Shown: positions 1-9,201, counted from the first letter of the stretch. The stretch is 64,000 bases of DNA from Longimicrobiaceae bacterium (GCA_030146875.1 JASLAX010000011.1:1-64000), one strand, 5' to 3'. Translations and numbers: made by a program. Notes: a model not told the origin generated them from the letters alone.

Positions 1-720
1 GCCGCGCGCAACCAGGAGCTCCTGCGCGCGGCGGCGCGGCGCGGCGCGAGCGACGCCGCGCGGTACTTTCCCCGGCGGGGCACGTGGGACTGGGTCCGCC
101 TCTCGCCGGGCGGGGGCGAGGTGCTGATCCGGCGCTTCCGGGCCGCGGAGACGCCCCGCGCGATCGACCTCGGTGGCCCCGCCTGCGAGCTGTTCGACGG
201 CCCCCGCGGCCGCGTGGGGCCGCTCTCCGGGGCCAGCCTGGCGATCCAGGCCAACATGCACGGCACCGCGTGGCCCGCCGCGCGCCGGCACCGGTTCGCC
301 TCGCCGGAGACGGCGGAGTCGCCGAAGGTGTTCGTGGAGTGGAAGCGGGAACGGGGGGCGTGGGTGGTGTCCCGGATCGGCGTGCGGGACCACTGGACTC
401 CCCCGGCGCCCCGCCCGGGACGCAACCTGGTGGTGGACGGCGGGACCGGCCGGGACACCGCGTCCACCCAGCGGTGGCACACCCGGCCCGAGACCATCGA
501 GTTCCGCACGGGCCGCTACGACCAGTACGGCCTGGAACGCCCTCTGGAGTCGCCCACGCGCGTGGGCTCGCTGGACGGCGTCGGCGTGTACGTGGAGGCG
601 GGCGCGGCACGCAGTCCCGAGGTGCTCTACGTGGCGGTGGGCCGGGATCGATACTCACCGTACCGCCGGGTCGAGGGGCCCACCTGCCACTACGTGGACC
701 CGCCGGACGCCGCGCGCTGA
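1..720 (+). CDS. Hypothetical protein, 5' end missing
   Basis: The reading frame is open from the first base of the window to a TGA at 718-720, so the true start lies upstream and at least 239 C-terminal residues are present. The product is rich in Arg, Gly, Pro and Trp, with no signal or membrane segment in the visible part and no motif I recognise. A GTG at 121 is an internal alternative start, but the open frame and coding-like composition before it argue for a longer gene. It converges on the selO gene, with only six bases between the stops. Function unknown. Confidence 0.6.
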   Translation, partial: AARNQELLRAAARRGASDAARYFPRRGTWDWVRLSPGGGEVLIRRFRAAETPRAIDLGGPACELFDGPRGRVGPLSGASLAIQANMHGTAWPAARRHRFASPETAESPKVFVEWKRERGAWVVSRIGVRDHWTPPAPRPGRNLVVDGGTGRDTASTQRWHTRPETIEFRTGRYDQYGLERPLESPTRVGSLDGVGVYVEAGAARSPEVLYVAVGRDRYSPYRRVEGPTCHYVDPPDAAR

Positions 721-726
721 CGCGCG

Positions 727-2193
727 TCAGGACGAGCAGCTCAGGACCAGCTTGCGGCCCCACTCCGGGGGCGGCTCGGCGTACGACTCCATCTCCGGCT
801 GCTCGGCGAAGGGGTCGCGCAGCAGCCGGCGGAGGCGCTCGATCTCGCCGAAGTCGCCTTCCTGCGCCTGGCGGATGGCGCGCTCCGCCAGGTAGGTGCG
901 CAGGACGTACCTCGGGTTGACGGCGTCCATCCGCGCGCGGCGCTCCGCGTCCACGCTGCCCTCCGCGCGCAGGCGCTCGGCGTAGCGCCGCGCCCACGCG
1001 GCCCACCCGGCCGCGTTCACGAACGCGTGGCGCAGGGGGTCGTTCGCGCCCTCGTCGTCCGGTGAGAAGCGGCCGAGGGTGCGCCAGAAGGTGGTGAAGT
1101 CGATCCGGTTCGCGGAGAGCAGGGTGAACAGGTCGTCCGCCAGCTCCGCGTCCTCGTCTCGTACCGTGAGCAGGCCGAGCTTGGCGCGGAGGAGCCCGTC
1201 GTACTCGGCCAGGAACGCGGGCTCGTACTCGTTCAGCGCCGCGACGGTCCGCTCCTGGTCCACCAGCGAGAGCAGCGACTCCGCGAGCCGGGTCAGGTTC
1301 CACAGGCCGATGGCCGGCTGCTGGCGGTACGCGTACCGTCCACCGGGATCGGAGTGGTTGGGCACGTGGCCCGGGTCGAAGTCGTCCATGAAGCCGAACG
1401 GGCCGTAGTCCAGCGTCAGGCCCAGGATGGACATGTTGTCGGTGTTCAGCACGCCGTGCGTCCACCCCACCCCCTGCCACCGCGCCACCAGGCGCGCCGT
1501 CCGCCGCACCACCTCGGCTAGGAAGGCGCCGTAGCGGTCCGGCTCCGCCTCCAGGTGGGGCACGTGCTCGCGGATGACGTGGTCGGCCAGCGCGCGCACG
1601 TGCGGGTGCTGTCCGCGCGACGCGAACACCTGGAACGATCCGAACCGCACGTGGCTGGGGGCCACGCGCACCAGCGTGGCCCCGGTCTCCACCGTCTCGC
1701 GGCGCACCGGCTCGTCGCTGCCGACGATGCAGAGCGCGCGCGTGGTGGGGATGCCCAGCCCGTGCATGGCCTCGCCGCACAGGTACTCGCGGATGGTGGA
1801 GCGCAGCACCGCGCGGCCGTCGAAGCCGCGGGAGAACGGGGTGACGCCGCCGCCCTTGAGGTGCAGGTCCCACGTGCCGCCCCCGGGGGCGCGCACCTGG
1901 CCCAGCAGGATCGCCCGCCCGTCGCCGAGCTGCGGCACCCACCCGCCGAACTGGTGCCCCGCGTACAGCATGGCCAGGGGCTCCGCGCCGGGGAGGGGCG
2001 CGTTGCCGCTGAACGCGTCCACCCAGAACGGCCTCTCCCCCTCGCCCGGGTCGATGCCGAGCAGCTCCGCCACGTCCGGGTTCCACGCCACGGCGCGCGG
2101 CCCCAGCAGCGGCGTGGGCTCCACGCCCCGCCCGAAGTCCGGCCCCAGGCGGGCGTAGGTGTTGTCGAACGGAAGGTTCCGCAGGTCGGCCAC
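727..2193 (-). CDS. selO: Protein adenylyltransferase SelO (YdiU/UPF0061 family)
   Basis: SelO is a pseudokinase-fold enzyme that transfers AMP from ATP to Ser/Thr/Tyr of client proteins in redox control (family knowledge). The 488-residue product has the family length and hallmarks: MLYAGHQFGGWVPQLGDGRA near residue 95, LKGGGVTPFSRGFDGRAVLR near 115-135 (nucleotide-binding Lys/Arg region), GWTHGVLNTDNMSILG and DYGPFGFMDDFDP (metal-binding Asn/Asp). It ends in Ser-Cys-Ser-Ser, where eukaryotic SelO carries selenocysteine and bacterial members have Cys. The ATG at 2193 gives MADLRNLPFDNTYARL, a normal SelO N-terminus. Its neighbours are unrelated. Confidence 0.95.
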   Translation of the reverse strand: MADLRNLPFDNTYARLGPDFGRGVEPTPLLGPRAVAWNPDVAELLGIDPGEGERPFWVDAFSGNAPLPGAEPLAMLYAGHQFGGWVPQLGDGRAILLGQVRAPGGGTWDLHLKGGGVTPFSRGFDGRAVLRSTIREYLCGEAMHGLGIPTTRALCIVGSDEPVRRETVETGATLVRVAPSHVRFGSFQVFASRGQHPHVRALADHVIREHVPHLEAEPDRYGAFLAEVVRRTARLVARWQGVGWTHGVLNTDNMSILGLTLDYGPFGFMDDFDPGHVPNHSDPGGRYAYRQQPAIGLWNLTRLAESLLSLVDQERTVAALNEYEPAFLAEYDGLLRAKLGLLTVRDEDAELADDLFTLLSANRIDFTTFWRTLGRFSPDDEGANDPLRHAFVNAAGWAAWARRYAERLRAEGSVDAERRARMDAVNPRYVLRTYLAERAIRQAQEGDFGEIERLRRLLRDPFAEQPEMESYAEPPPEWGRKLVLSCSS

Positions 2194-2437
2194 GTCGCTT
2201 CACGGTTGAGGTGTCCACCGCCCGCGGTCGGCCGATGGTCGTCCCGCCAATCGGAAGAGTCGTGCCCGCAACGGCTTGCGGCCTCCTCCACCATCCCGCC
2301 TGCGACCGCTTTTGCCGGCGGAGGACGGATGGGGTAGCTTCCCGGCGACGTCGAGCGGCCTCGATCCCCGTCCCCGAACCGATGAACGCCATCCACCCGC
2401 TCGTCCCCGTGCCGGCAGGCCGACGGAGGCGGGGCGC

Positions 2438-2923
2438 GTGACGGAGCTGGAGGCGGAGCTCCTGGCGCGGCTCGTGGGCGCGCGGTTCCCGCTGGGCGTG
2501 CAGGCCGCGATCGGGCTGGCGCTGGTGGGCGGATACTACGCGTGGTCGCGGCTCTGGTTCGCCACGCTGGACGTGTACGCGCGGCGGGTGGCCGGCGGGC
2601 TGGTGCGGGCGCACGTGGTGTGGGTGGAGCGGCACACGGCGGACTACGAGACGCCGTTCGAGAGCGGCTTCCCGAGCTACCTGCGGTGGACGTGGGGGAT
2701 CGAGGCGCCCCAGCACCGCACGCTCGCGCGGGACGCGGCGGTGGCGACCATGCACTTCGTGGTGGTCGCGCTGCTGGCGGCGCTCTGGATCCCCGCGCTG
2801 GTGCTGGGGGCGCTGGTGTGGGACGCGCTGTCCTACGTGGTGTTCCTGCCGGTCTGCCTGGCCGTCCTGTTCCTGCACGGCGCCTTCTGGGCCGGGCGGG
2901 ACCGGGTGGCGGGGATGCGCTGA
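2438..2923 (+). CDS. Small integral membrane protein, unknown
   Basis: The 161-residue product begins at a GTG (2438) preceded by a purine-rich GGAGGCGGGG about 4-13 bases upstream. The frame is open further upstream but that part is Arg/Pro-rich and unlike coding sequence, so the later start is chosen. Hydrophobic stretches lie near residues 18-32 (one segment) and 103-150 (two segments, VVVALLAALWIPALVLGAL and the following YVVFLPVCLAVLF). An amphipathic loop rich in Trp/Tyr lies between. No family recognised. A strong hairpin follows directly. Confidence 0.7.
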   Translation: MTELEAELLARLVGARFPLGVQAAIGLALVGGYYAWSRLWFATLDVYARRVAGGLVRAHVVWVERHTADYETPFESGFPSYLRWTWGIEAPQHRTLARDAAVATMHFVVVALLAALWIPALVLGALVWDALSYVVFLPVCLAVLFLHGAFWAGRDRVAGMR

Positions 2924-2932
2924 GGCGAACGC

Positions 2933-2962
2933 GAGAGGGCCTCCACCGGGGGAGGCCCTCTC
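2933..2962. terminator. GC-rich hairpin terminator between convergent genes
   Basis: GAGAGGGCCTCC (2933-2944) pairs perfectly with GGAGGCCCTCTC (2951-2962) around a six-base loop. It sits ten bases after the membrane-protein stop and before the stop of the opposite-strand 54-codon ORF, so it can serve both directions. There is no T-tract. Confidence 0.7.
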
Positions 2963-2982
2963 GTCGTGCACCGTCGCTCCGC

Positions 2983-3147
2983 TCAGCGCGCGGCCGGCCG
3001 CGACCTGCCGGCGGCGCCGCGCCACTGCGACAGCGCCGGCAGCGGCACCCCCTGGGGCGCCAGGCCGAAGGTGGCCAGGAACGGGCGGAGCTTCCCGCCG
3101 GCGGCGAACGCGTAGCTCTTCGGGGCGGGACGGGTGGTGGCGGACAT
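2983..3147 (-). CDS. Small 54-residue protein of unknown function
   Basis: The ATG at 3147 is preceded, on the minus strand, by GAAGGAGCCCGACC, a near-consensus Shine-Dalgarno at normal spacing, which decides the start. The frame extends upstream to 3501 but without coding character. The product MSATTRPAPKSYAFAAGGKL... is basic, with a central hydrophobic part (LRPFLATFGLAPQGVPLPAL) and an Arg-rich tail. It has no Cys and no recognisable family. Size and shape resemble a peptide precursor or small regulator, but no processing enzyme lies nearby. Confidence 0.55.
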   Translation of the reverse strand: MSATTRPAPKSYAFAAGGKLRPFLATFGLAPQGVPLPALSQWRGAAGRSRPAAR

Positions 3148-3439
3148 GGTCGGGCTCCTTCGATCTATGCGTGCACGGCGGAGGATCCGCCGGTTCCATG
3201 GGTCGGGTGGGGACGAGCCTGTCGTCGTCCCGTTCTGCGGGGGGGAAGGATACGCGTCCGCCGCCCGCGCCACATGGGTCGTCCGACCCAGAGGCGCGCG
3301 CCCGCTGGTGCAAAGCCGCCCACCACGCCACCCTGAACTCCCCCTCCCCGCGCGCGAGCGCACCCCCGCGCGATCCTCCACCCGCCATCCCCTCCTCCGA
3401 GCCCGGCGCCGGTGTACCTGTCCGCGCCAGGGGACGCCG

Positions 3440-3468
3440 TTGACCTGAAAAGGAAACGCATGTAGATT
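3440..3468 (+). promoter_or_regulatory. Sigma-70-like promoter for the GGDEF gene
   Basis: TTGACC at 3440-3445 and TAGATT at 3463-3468 are separated by 17 bases, in a conspicuously A/T-rich patch within GC-rich DNA and about 95 bases before the GGDEF start. The stretch 3148-3563 between the divergent genes otherwise shows nothing recognisable. Confidence 0.6.
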
Positions 3469-3563
3469 CCGTATCTGAATAGAACATAACGAATTAGACA
3501 CGGTGGCGACGGCTCTGGCGGGTGTGCGGACGCGTCGCCGCTTCGTTCTTGAGAGGCCCCTGG

Positions 3564-4814
3564 ATGCAGGTGCGGCGAACGGAAGACCGGCGGCTCCGCC
3601 TGGTGCTGGCGCGGCCCACCGGATGGATGTCGGGAGGCGACGTGACGCTGCGCCGCTCGGCGCGGCGCCGCGAGCACCCCGACCGTATGGAGATGCGCGA
3701 GGGGCTCCCCGAGCGCGTGGAGCGGGGGGAGGACCTGGTGCTGCTGCTGGACGGCCCCGACGGCGAGGGGCTGCTGGTGACCGGCGCGGTGACGGGGCGG
3801 GTGCCCCAGGGGCGGCAGGACCCCGACCTGATGGACCGCGCGGCGGTGGGCGCCGCCGTGTTCCTGCGCGAGCGCCAGCGCACCGAGAAGCGCCAGCAGC
3901 TCGCCGACCAGCTCATCGTCTACTTCGAGGCGCTGAACGCGGCCGAGTGCGACGCGCAGGTGCTGCGCGCGCTGGCGCTGCACGCGCACCGCATCGTGGG
4001 CGCGCACACGGTGGTGGCGCTGGAGCGGGAGGCCGGGACGGGGCTGCTCCGCGCGCCGGCGGCCGCGGACGCGGCGCGGTGCGGGTGCGGCGCGCGGCTC
4101 TGCGTGGCGTGGGACGACCGCCTGGCCCAGCCGGGGCTGATCGTCTCCGAGGACGCGCGGCCGGGCGGCGGCATGCCCGCGGCCGCCCCGCTCTTCGGCG
4201 ACCCGCACACGGCGCTGGTGGCGCACGTGCCGGTGGGCGACCGCGCGGTGCTGGTGCTGACCGAGCGCCGCGAGGAGCGCATCTTCGAGCCCGAGGACTG
4301 GGACGTGCTGCGCGCGCTGGCGCTGCAGGCCGAGATGGCGCTGCGCCGCCTGCGCCTGCTGGAGGACGTGCGCGCCCTCTCCCTGACCGACCCGCTCACG
4401 GCGCTGGGGAACCGGCGCCAGATGGAGCTGATGCTGGCGCACGCCTGGGAGGCTGCCCGCCGCGGCGAGCCGCTCGCGGTGGTGGTGCTGGACCTGGATG
4501 GGTTCAAGGAGGTCAACGACACCCGGGGCCACCACGCGGGGGACGAGCTCCTCTGCACCGTGGCCGCCGCGCTCCGCGAGGAGGCGCGCGCCTGCGACCT
4601 GGTGGTCCGCTACGGCGGGGACGAGTTCCTGGTGCTGCTGCGCGGCGGCACGGCGGAGGGCGGCGCGCTGCTGGTGGAGCGCCTGCGCCGGCGGCTGGAC
4701 GGACGCCTGGGGATCAGCGCGGGCGTGGCCGCGTACGCCCCCGAGATGGCCTCGCCCGAGGAGCTGGTGCGGACGGCCGACGCGCGGCTGTACGCCTCGC
4801 GCCGGTCGCGCTAG
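3564..4814 (+). CDS. GAF-GGDEF diguanylate cyclase
   Basis: Predicted cytoplasmic enzyme making c-di-GMP from two GTP. Residues about 110-260 form a GAF-like sensor region. The C-terminal GGDEF domain has DPLTALGNRR at its start, the metal site DLDGFKEVND and the intact signature YGGDEF. Five residues before the signature lies RACD, the RxxD inhibitory site, so product inhibition is expected. Start ATG 3564 is chosen over a GTG at 3522, with only weak SD support for either. The N-terminal ~100 residues resemble no domain I know. It converges on, and overlaps by four bases, a c-di-GMP phosphodiesterase gene. Confidence 0.88.
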   Translation: MQVRRTEDRRLRLVLARPTGWMSGGDVTLRRSARRREHPDRMEMREGLPERVERGEDLVLLLDGPDGEGLLVTGAVTGRVPQGRQDPDLMDRAAVGAAVFLRERQRTEKRQQLADQLIVYFEALNAAECDAQVLRALALHAHRIVGAHTVVALEREAGTGLLRAPAAADAARCGCGARLCVAWDDRLAQPGLIVSEDARPGGGMPAAAPLFGDPHTALVAHVPVGDRAVLVLTERREERIFEPEDWDVLRALALQAEMALRRLRLLEDVRALSLTDPLTALGNRRQMELMLAHAWEAARRGEPLAVVVLDLDGFKEVNDTRGHHAGDELLCTVAAALREEARACDLVVRYGGDEFLVLLRGGTAEGGALLVERLRRRLDGRLGISAGVAAYAPEMASPEELVRTADARLYASRRSR

Positions 4815-6058
4815 CGGCGAACGGCGCCGAACGTCCCGGCCTCCACGAGCGGGACGAAGGCGGGAAGGAGGCCGCACTCGGCGTCGAAGTCGTCGTCCGC
4901 GTCCGCGGAGCGGGGATCGTCGATCACCGAGAGCAGGACCTCCACCACGCGCGGGTCGAACTGGGTGCCGGCACAGCGCTCCAGCTCGGCCCGCGCGTGC
5001 TCGGGGGTGTACGCCTCCTTGTAGCTGCGGCGCGCCAGCATGGCCGTGTACGCGTCCACCGCCGAGACGATCCGCGCCGCCATGGGGATGTCGTCGCCGG
5101 CCATCCCGTCGGGGTAGCCGGTGCCGTCGTACCGCTCGTGGTGGTGCAGCACCACGTCGGCCACGCCGGCGAGCGCGGGCACGCCGCGCAGCAGGTCGTG
5201 CCCCACCCGCACGTGCGCCCGCACCAGGTTCACCTCCTCGGGGAGGAGCGGGCCGGGCTTGTTCAGCACGCCGTCGCTCACGCCGATCTTCCCCACGTCG
5301 TGCAGCAGGGCGCCGTAGCACACCAGGGCTCGCTCGTGCGGCGGCAGCCCCATGCGCTCGGCGACCAGGCGGGCGTACCGCGACGCCATCTCGCAGTGCC
5401 CGTGGGTGGACGGGTCCTTGGCCTCCACGGCGTCGGCCAGCATGCTCACGGTGGAGAGGTAGGCCTTCTGCAGCTCGCCCTCCAGCCGGCGGTTCCGCAC
5501 CGCCACCGCGGCCTGGTCGCCCACGGCCAGCAGCGACTCCACGTCCTGGCGGTCGAACTCCCCCACCCGGCGGTCCCCCGCCACCACCACCCCGTCCAGG
5601 TCGGACATCAGCACCACCGGCGCCGCCACCACGTTGCGGAAGCGCTCGCCCGGGCCCGGCTCCGGGAGCCCCGGCGGCAGCCCGTCGTTGCAGACGACGG
5701 TCTCCCCCGACTCCAGCACGCCGCCGCAGAGCGCGCCGATCAGCGGCGTGGGCTCCCCCGTCTCCACCCCTTCCATCCCCAGCACCGCGCGCACCCGCAT
5801 CCGCTCGCTCCCCGCCAGGCGCGTGACGTACGCCCCGCGCTCCGAGCCGGTGATGGTGAGGCACGCCTGCAGGATGAGCTGGTACACGTCGCCGCCGAAC
5901 AGGGCGCCGTGGATCTCCCGCAGCGCCCTCTCCAGGCACTCGGCGCGGTCCCGCTGCCGCTCGGCCGCGGCGCGCTCCGCGCCCAGCGCCTCGTCGGTCC
6001 GCCGCGCCGCCGCGCGCCACTCGGCGTCGCCCCCGTCCCGCCGCATCGTCTCCGCCAT
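4811..6058 (-). CDS. GAF-HD-GYP c-di-GMP phosphodiesterase
   Basis: Residues ~40-190 form a GAF-type sensor and the C-terminal ~200 residues an HD-GYP domain. The metal-binding LLHDVGKIGV, the HHHERYDGTGYPDG motif (HHExxxGxGYP intact) and DAYTAM are all visible, so hydrolysis of c-di-GMP to pGpG/GMP is expected. ATG 6058 has GGGAGG 5-10 bases upstream and is preferred to an in-frame ATG at 6109. The stop lies in the CTAG shared with the convergent GGDEF gene. Together the two genes could make and break the same messenger, each under its own GAF input. Confidence 0.88.
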   Translation of the reverse strand: MAETMRRDGGDAEWRAAARRTDEALGAERAAAERQRDRAECLERALREIHGALFGGDVYQLILQACLTITGSERGAYVTRLAGSERMRVRAVLGMEGVETGEPTPLIGALCGGVLESGETVVCNDGLPPGLPEPGPGERFRNVVAAPVVLMSDLDGVVVAGDRRVGEFDRQDVESLLAVGDQAAVAVRNRRLEGELQKAYLSTVSMLADAVEAKDPSTHGHCEMASRYARLVAERMGLPPHERALVCYGALLHDVGKIGVSDGVLNKPGPLLPEEVNLVRAHVRVGHDLLRGVPALAGVADVVLHHHERYDGTGYPDGMAGDDIPMAARIVSAVDAYTAMLARRSYKEAYTPEHARAELERCAGTQFDPRVVEVLLSVIDDPRSADADDDFDAECGLLPAFVPLVEAGTFGAVRR

Positions 6059-6183
6059 CGCCGCCTCCCGCTCGCGCGCTCCGTCCACCCCCGGTGAGGA
6101 CGGGAGCAATCAGGAACCGTACCGCACCGTCGCGGGGCACGGCCGTCCCGCGCCGGGTGAGGCGGCCCGGACGAAGCCCCACC

Positions 6184-7416
6184 TCACGCCAGCTCGTCCA
6201 GCTTCCGCAGGGCGGGGACCTTCCACGCCGTCACTCCCACCACGCCCAGGGTCACGAGCCCTCCGAGGATCACCGAGTTCACCGCCCCCAGCAGCTTGGC
6301 CGCAACCCCGGACTCGAACGAGCCGATCTCGTTGGAGGAGCCGATGAAGATCTGGTTCACGGCCGAGACGCGGCCCAGCAGGTGCTCGGGCGTGCGGATG
6401 GTGATCAGGGTGGAGCGGATGACGACGCTCACGTTGTCCAGCATCCCGCCCATCGCCAGCAGGCCCAGCGAGAGCCAGAACGAGCGCGACAGGGCGAAGC
6501 CGATCCAGGTCAGGCCGAACAGCGCCACGCAGGCCAGCAGCACCGGCCCCGCGCGCCTCAGCCTGCGGTGGGCCAGCACGACGGACATCACCACCGCGCC
6601 GGCGGCGGGCGCGGCGCGCAGCACGCCCAGCCCCTGCGGGCCCACGTGCAGGTACTCCGCCGCGAAGATGGGGAGCAGCGCCGTGGCGCCGCCGAACAGC
6701 ACGGAGAAGAGGTCGAGCACCTGCGCGCCCAGAAGCTCCGGCTGCTTGAGCAGGAAGCGGATGCCCACGGTCAGGTTCTGTCCGATCGTCCCCTCCTGCG
6801 CCGCGACGGGGCGGCGGGTGTAGGCGATGCGGGTGAAGAGGAGCAGCGCGGCGAAGCAGAGCACGGCCTCGGTGGCGTACGCGGCCCGCGCGCCCGAGAA
6901 GCCGTAGAGGATGCCGCCCAGCGCCGGCCCCACCACCGCCGCCGCCTGCCAGAGCGAGGAGCGCCACGCCACCGCGTTGGCGTACGTCTCGCGGGGAACG
7001 ATCTCCGCCCCCAGCGCGGTGCGGGCCGGCTGCAGGAACGAGCGCGCCAGCCCGCTGGCGAACACGGCGGCGAACATGGGCCACACGCGCCCGCCGGCCA
7101 GGGTCTCCGGCCGCAGCGTGAAGGCGAGCAGCGCCAGCGCGCACAGCGTCTGCACGCCCAGCGCGGCCACGGCCAGGCGCTTGCGGTCGCGGCGGTCGGC
7201 CACGTGCCCGGCGAAGAGCGCCGCGCCGATGAACGGCAGCGCCTCCGCCAGCCCCACGAGGCCCAGGGAGAGCGGGTCGCCCGTGAGCTCGTAGACCTGC
7301 CACGCGACCACCGTCGCCTGCACCTGCGTTCCCAGCGTCATGACCACCAGCGAGGCCACGTACCAGCGGAAGGCGGGGTTGCGGAGGGAGACGTACGGGT
7401 CCTGGCGCTGGGTCAT
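6184..7416 (-). CDS. MFS transporter, MFS_3 (EntS-like) type
   Basis: The 410-residue protein has about twelve hydrophobic segments and the MFS loop motif GHVADRRDRKRLAVAAL between TM2 and TM3. The second half carries SRSFWLSLGLLAMGGMLDNV and HLLGRVSAVNQIFIGSSNEIG, which are typical of the MFS_3 exporters (enterobactin/macrolide exporter relatives). The substrate cannot be told. ATG 7416 (MTQRQDPYVSLRNPAFRWY) is chosen because upstream codons are low-complexity Pro/Gly. It follows the HD-GYP gene on the same strand but the 125-base gap makes co-transcription uncertain. Confidence 0.88.
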   Translation of the reverse strand: MTQRQDPYVSLRNPAFRWYVASLVVMTLGTQVQATVVAWQVYELTGDPLSLGLVGLAEALPFIGAALFAGHVADRRDRKRLAVAALGVQTLCALALLAFTLRPETLAGGRVWPMFAAVFASGLARSFLQPARTALGAEIVPRETYANAVAWRSSLWQAAAVVGPALGGILYGFSGARAAYATEAVLCFAALLLFTRIAYTRRPVAAQEGTIGQNLTVGIRFLLKQPELLGAQVLDLFSVLFGGATALLPIFAAEYLHVGPQGLGVLRAAPAAGAVVMSVVLAHRRLRRAGPVLLACVALFGLTWIGFALSRSFWLSLGLLAMGGMLDNVSVVIRSTLITIRTPEHLLGRVSAVNQIFIGSSNEIGSFESGVAAKLLGAVNSVILGGLVTLGVVGVTAWKVPALRKLDELA

Positions 7417-7703
7417 GCTCTCGTTCGGGGTCGGGGGAGGCGGAGGATACCCGCGGGGGCGTCCCCCGCAACCGCGATCCAAACCTCTGCCGAGGGCGTG
7501 GGATGGCGCCCATCGTCCTTCCCGGCGGCGTTCCTGGCGGAGGTGGCGGCGCGGCTGGATGCCGCCGCCCGCGCCGCCGGCGACCTCCGCGTGACGGTGC
7601 CCACGCGGTACCCGGAGGCCCGCCGCGCCCGACGGCCTCCTTGCCCCTGCGCGCCCGCGCCCGCATCCTTCGCGCGGGGTCCACTCCCTCTCGCCCGCCG
7701 CCC

Positions 7704-8321
7704 ATGACCGCCGCCGCCCGCTCCGCCCTCGCCGCGCTCGTCCTCTGCGCCTGCGCGCCCTCGTCCCGCCCGGCGGAGACGCCGCCGGCGCCCGCCGCCG
7801 GGACCGCCGCGTCCTCGCCCATCCGGCGCGTGGACTTCCTCTCGTTCCGCTACGGGGCGGGGACGGACACGTTCACGGTCGTGGACGGGAAGCGCGCGCT
7901 GCGGACGCACCAGGGGGAGATGGTCGCGCCCGGCTGGGAGGTGAAGGAGGTCGTGCACGGGGACGTGACCGGCGACGGGGAGGAGGACGCCGTGGTCGCC
8001 GTCACCCGCGTCACCGCCGGGTCGGGCGTGACGCACCGCCTGTTCGTCTACACGCTGCGCGGCGGCCGGCCCGCGCTGCTGTGGGACGTGGCGACGGGCG
8101 ACCGCGCGAGCGGCGGGCTGCGGCGCGGGTACGCGGAGGGCGGCGGACTGGTGGTGGAGCTGAACGGGAGGGAGAGCGTCCCCGGCCGCGAGCCCAGCGC
8201 AAGCGACGCCAGCGACCGGGGCCTCTGCTGCCCCACTTTCTTCACGCGAACGCGGATGCGGTGGACGGGGAGCGCGTTCCGGGTCGCCGGCACGCCGCGG
8301 GTCCTGCCGGTGAGCCCCTGA
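7704..8321 (+). CDS. Lipoprotein, FG-GAP-like, first of a tandem pair
   Basis: The N-terminus MTAAARSALAALVLCACAP is a lipoprotein signal (cleavage before one of two Cys). The body contains GDVTGDGEEDAVVAV, a calcium-binding FG-GAP/VCBS-like loop. A C-terminal GLCCPTFFTRTRMRWTGSAF motif is shared with the next gene. The arrangement is reminiscent of the actinobacterial LppP/LprE lipoproteins (comparison from memory, not verified). Expected to be membrane-anchored outside the cytoplasm, function unknown. The 287 bases upstream hold no convincing gene. Confidence 0.75.
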   Translation: MTAAARSALAALVLCACAPSSRPAETPPAPAAGTAASSPIRRVDFLSFRYGAGTDTFTVVDGKRALRTHQGEMVAPGWEVKEVVHGDVTGDGEEDAVVAVTRVTAGSGVTHRLFVYTLRGGRPALLWDVATGDRASGGLRRGYAEGGGLVVELNGRESVPGREPSASDASDRGLCCPTFFTRTRMRWTGSAFRVAGTPRVLPVSP

Positions 8322-8344
8322 CCCGAGCGCCGCGCTTTCGTCCG

Positions 8345-9022
8345 ATGCGGCTCCGTCGTCTCCTTCCGCTCGCGGCCTCGGCCGTCCTCGGGGCGTGCGG
8401 TGGGGACGACGCCGCGCCGCCCCCCGCCGGGGCCGCCGCGCCGGGGCGTCCCGCGTCCGTCGCCGCCCCCGCGGCGCCGGTGGCCGAGTACGTTCCGCCG
8501 GTCGTGGGGCCGAAGGGGATCCGCGGCGTCGACTTCCACGCCGTACGCCACGGCACGGGCAGGGATACGCTCCGGGTGGCGAAGGCGGGGCGCGCGGGGA
8601 AGCCGTCCGGCGCCGCGCACGCCGGATGGGTGCTGCGCCGCGTGACCTTCGGCGACGTGACGGGCGACGGGGAGCAGGACGCCGTGGTCCGCGTGGACGA
8701 CGCGGCGGGGGGATCCTCCGCACCGGCGCGGGTGTTCGTCTACACGGTGCAGGGCGGGCGCCTGGCGCAGCTCTGGCAGTTCACCGCCGGCGACCGCGCC
8801 ATCGGCGGGCTGAAGGACGCGCGGCCGGAGCGCGGCCTGCTGGTCGTGGAGCTGTTCGGAAAGGGCAACCGCCCCGGCCGCGCCGCGAACGAGGCGGACG
8901 AGAGCGCGAACGGCCTCTGCTGCCCCACCGCCTTCACCCGCACGCGCCTGCGCTGGACCGGCCGCGCCTTCGTGGCCGACGCGGTGCCCGAGGTCCTGCC
9001 GTACACGACGGACGAGGGATGA
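8345..9022 (+). CDS. Lipoprotein, paralogue of the preceding one
   Basis: The 225-residue protein has a lipoprotein signal ending LAASAVLGACG, a Pro/Ala linker, then the same layout as its upstream neighbour. That layout is GVDFHAVRHGTGRDTLRVAK, GDVTGDGEQDAVVRV, RVFVYTVQGGRLAQLW and GLCCPTAFTRTRLRWTGRAF. It lies 23 bases after the first copy and is probably co-transcribed. The clear shared order of motifs indicates tandem duplication followed by divergence of the N-terminal linker. Confidence 0.75.
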   Translation: MRLRRLLPLAASAVLGACGGDDAAPPPAGAAAPGRPASVAAPAAPVAEYVPPVVGPKGIRGVDFHAVRHGTGRDTLRVAKAGRAGKPSGAAHAGWVLRRVTFGDVTGDGEQDAVVRVDDAAGGSSAPARVFVYTVQGGRLAQLWQFTAGDRAIGGLKDARPERGLLVVELFGKGNRPGRAANEADESANGLCCPTAFTRTRLRWTGRAFVADAVPEVLPYTTDEG

Positions 9023-9201
9023 CGGGGGACGAGACGATGGACGCTCCTCTTCCGCGCTCCACGGCCGACGCGCACGCCGGGCCCGTCCCGGCCACGCGGT
9101 ACGGGCGATGCGGGAGAACGGGGACGGCGCCGGGTGTCCCGACGACGTCGTCCGGCGTCGACCCGGCGAGAAGGTCCGATCTCCTCCACCTCCGCAGACC
9201 G

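Noticed and set aside
3165..6182. A 1005-codon minus-strand open frame
   Set aside because: Arg/Gly/Ala/Pro-rich shadow of the GGDEF and HD-GYP genes; no motif, and the real genes in other frames have clear signatures.
7417..7703. Possible gene fragment (EVAARLDAAARAAGDLRV) between the MFS and lipoprotein genes
   Set aside because: Too short, no start with SD, and no support in neighbouring frames.
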